Shown: positions 5,914 to 5,954 of the stretch, piece after piece | Position numbering within the stretch: the stretch's first letter is position 1 | Layout: the number at the start of each line of letters is the position of its first letter | Source: Gemmatimonadales bacterium | GTDB lineage: Bacteria; Gemmatimonadota; Gemmatimonadetes; Gemmatimonadales; GWC2-71-9 | Assembly (NCBI GenBank): GCA_025929805.1 | Contig: JAICPP010000193.1 | Location: 1 to 5,954 of the forward strand | Direction: 5' to 3' | Length of the DNA stretch: 5,954 nt | The notes under the pieces: model-generated | What the model saw: the letters and a program-made list of their open reading frames with translations, nothing else | Databases searched by the model: none | Told to the model about the DNA's origin: nothing | Program-made: the position numbers and the translations under genes

Positions 5914-5954
5914 GTGTGTGTTGCAGTTCTGGTATGCAGCGTGTAGTGCTGTTA

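Larger units (their letters stand above)
5630..5954. other. Upstream region of the RCC1 gene, no gene seen
   Basis: No coding frame here has recognisable features; the 87-codon plus-strand frame at 5644–5907 runs through the promoter, hairpin and A-tract structures and is not credible. The stretch holds the sites listed separately: the RCC1 promoter, a T-run hairpin, phased A-tracts and the perfect hairpin. Base composition from about 5840 is noticeably richer in A and T than in the genes, as expected for non-coding regulatory DNA. Confidence 0.5.

Overview
The window reads as GC-rich chromosomal DNA from a free-living, probably soil-type Gram-negative bacterium. The kinase–TolB-like–TPR protein and the exported RCC1-type lipoprotein are gene types that are very common in Gemmatimonadota and also occur in Acidobacteriota and myxobacteria. 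Gemmatimonadota is the best guess, but it rests on gene style only, since there is no rRNA or marker gene here.

Left part (1–953): a DUF5996-family gene on the minus strand runs off the left edge and was found by translating the minus strand through the window end. Just upstream of it, also on minus, lies a short decayed gene (about 657–868). It resembles small exported proteins but is broken by a frameshift. Positions 909–953 are an exact 45-bp copy of the 3' half of the tRNA gene found at 4001–4074.

Middle part (954–4000): one large plus-strand gene encodes a transmembrane Ser/Thr protein kinase with a TolB/FlgO-like domain and TPR repeats. About 280 bp of apparently non-coding DNA follows. 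This segment is bounded by the tRNA fragment on the left and the intact tRNA (CAU anticodon, probably tRNA-Ile2) on the right. That is the layout left by integration of an element into the 3' half of a tRNA gene, but no integrase is present. The sensible readings are a stripped remnant, an integrase-less passenger element, or an old tRNA duplication.

Right part (4001–5954): the tRNA is on minus. A minus-strand gene follows for an exported protein made of seven RCC1-type repeats (a complete seven-bladed propeller), each carrying the same pair of cysteines. It has a plausible promoter and a good intrinsic terminator. The last 190 bases hold a perfect 10-bp hairpin that could terminate a minus-strand gene lying beyond the window, beside a run of phased A-tracts.

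The genes do not form an operon or an evident pathway. The most notable signal is the kinase gene lying between tRNA-derived direct repeats.
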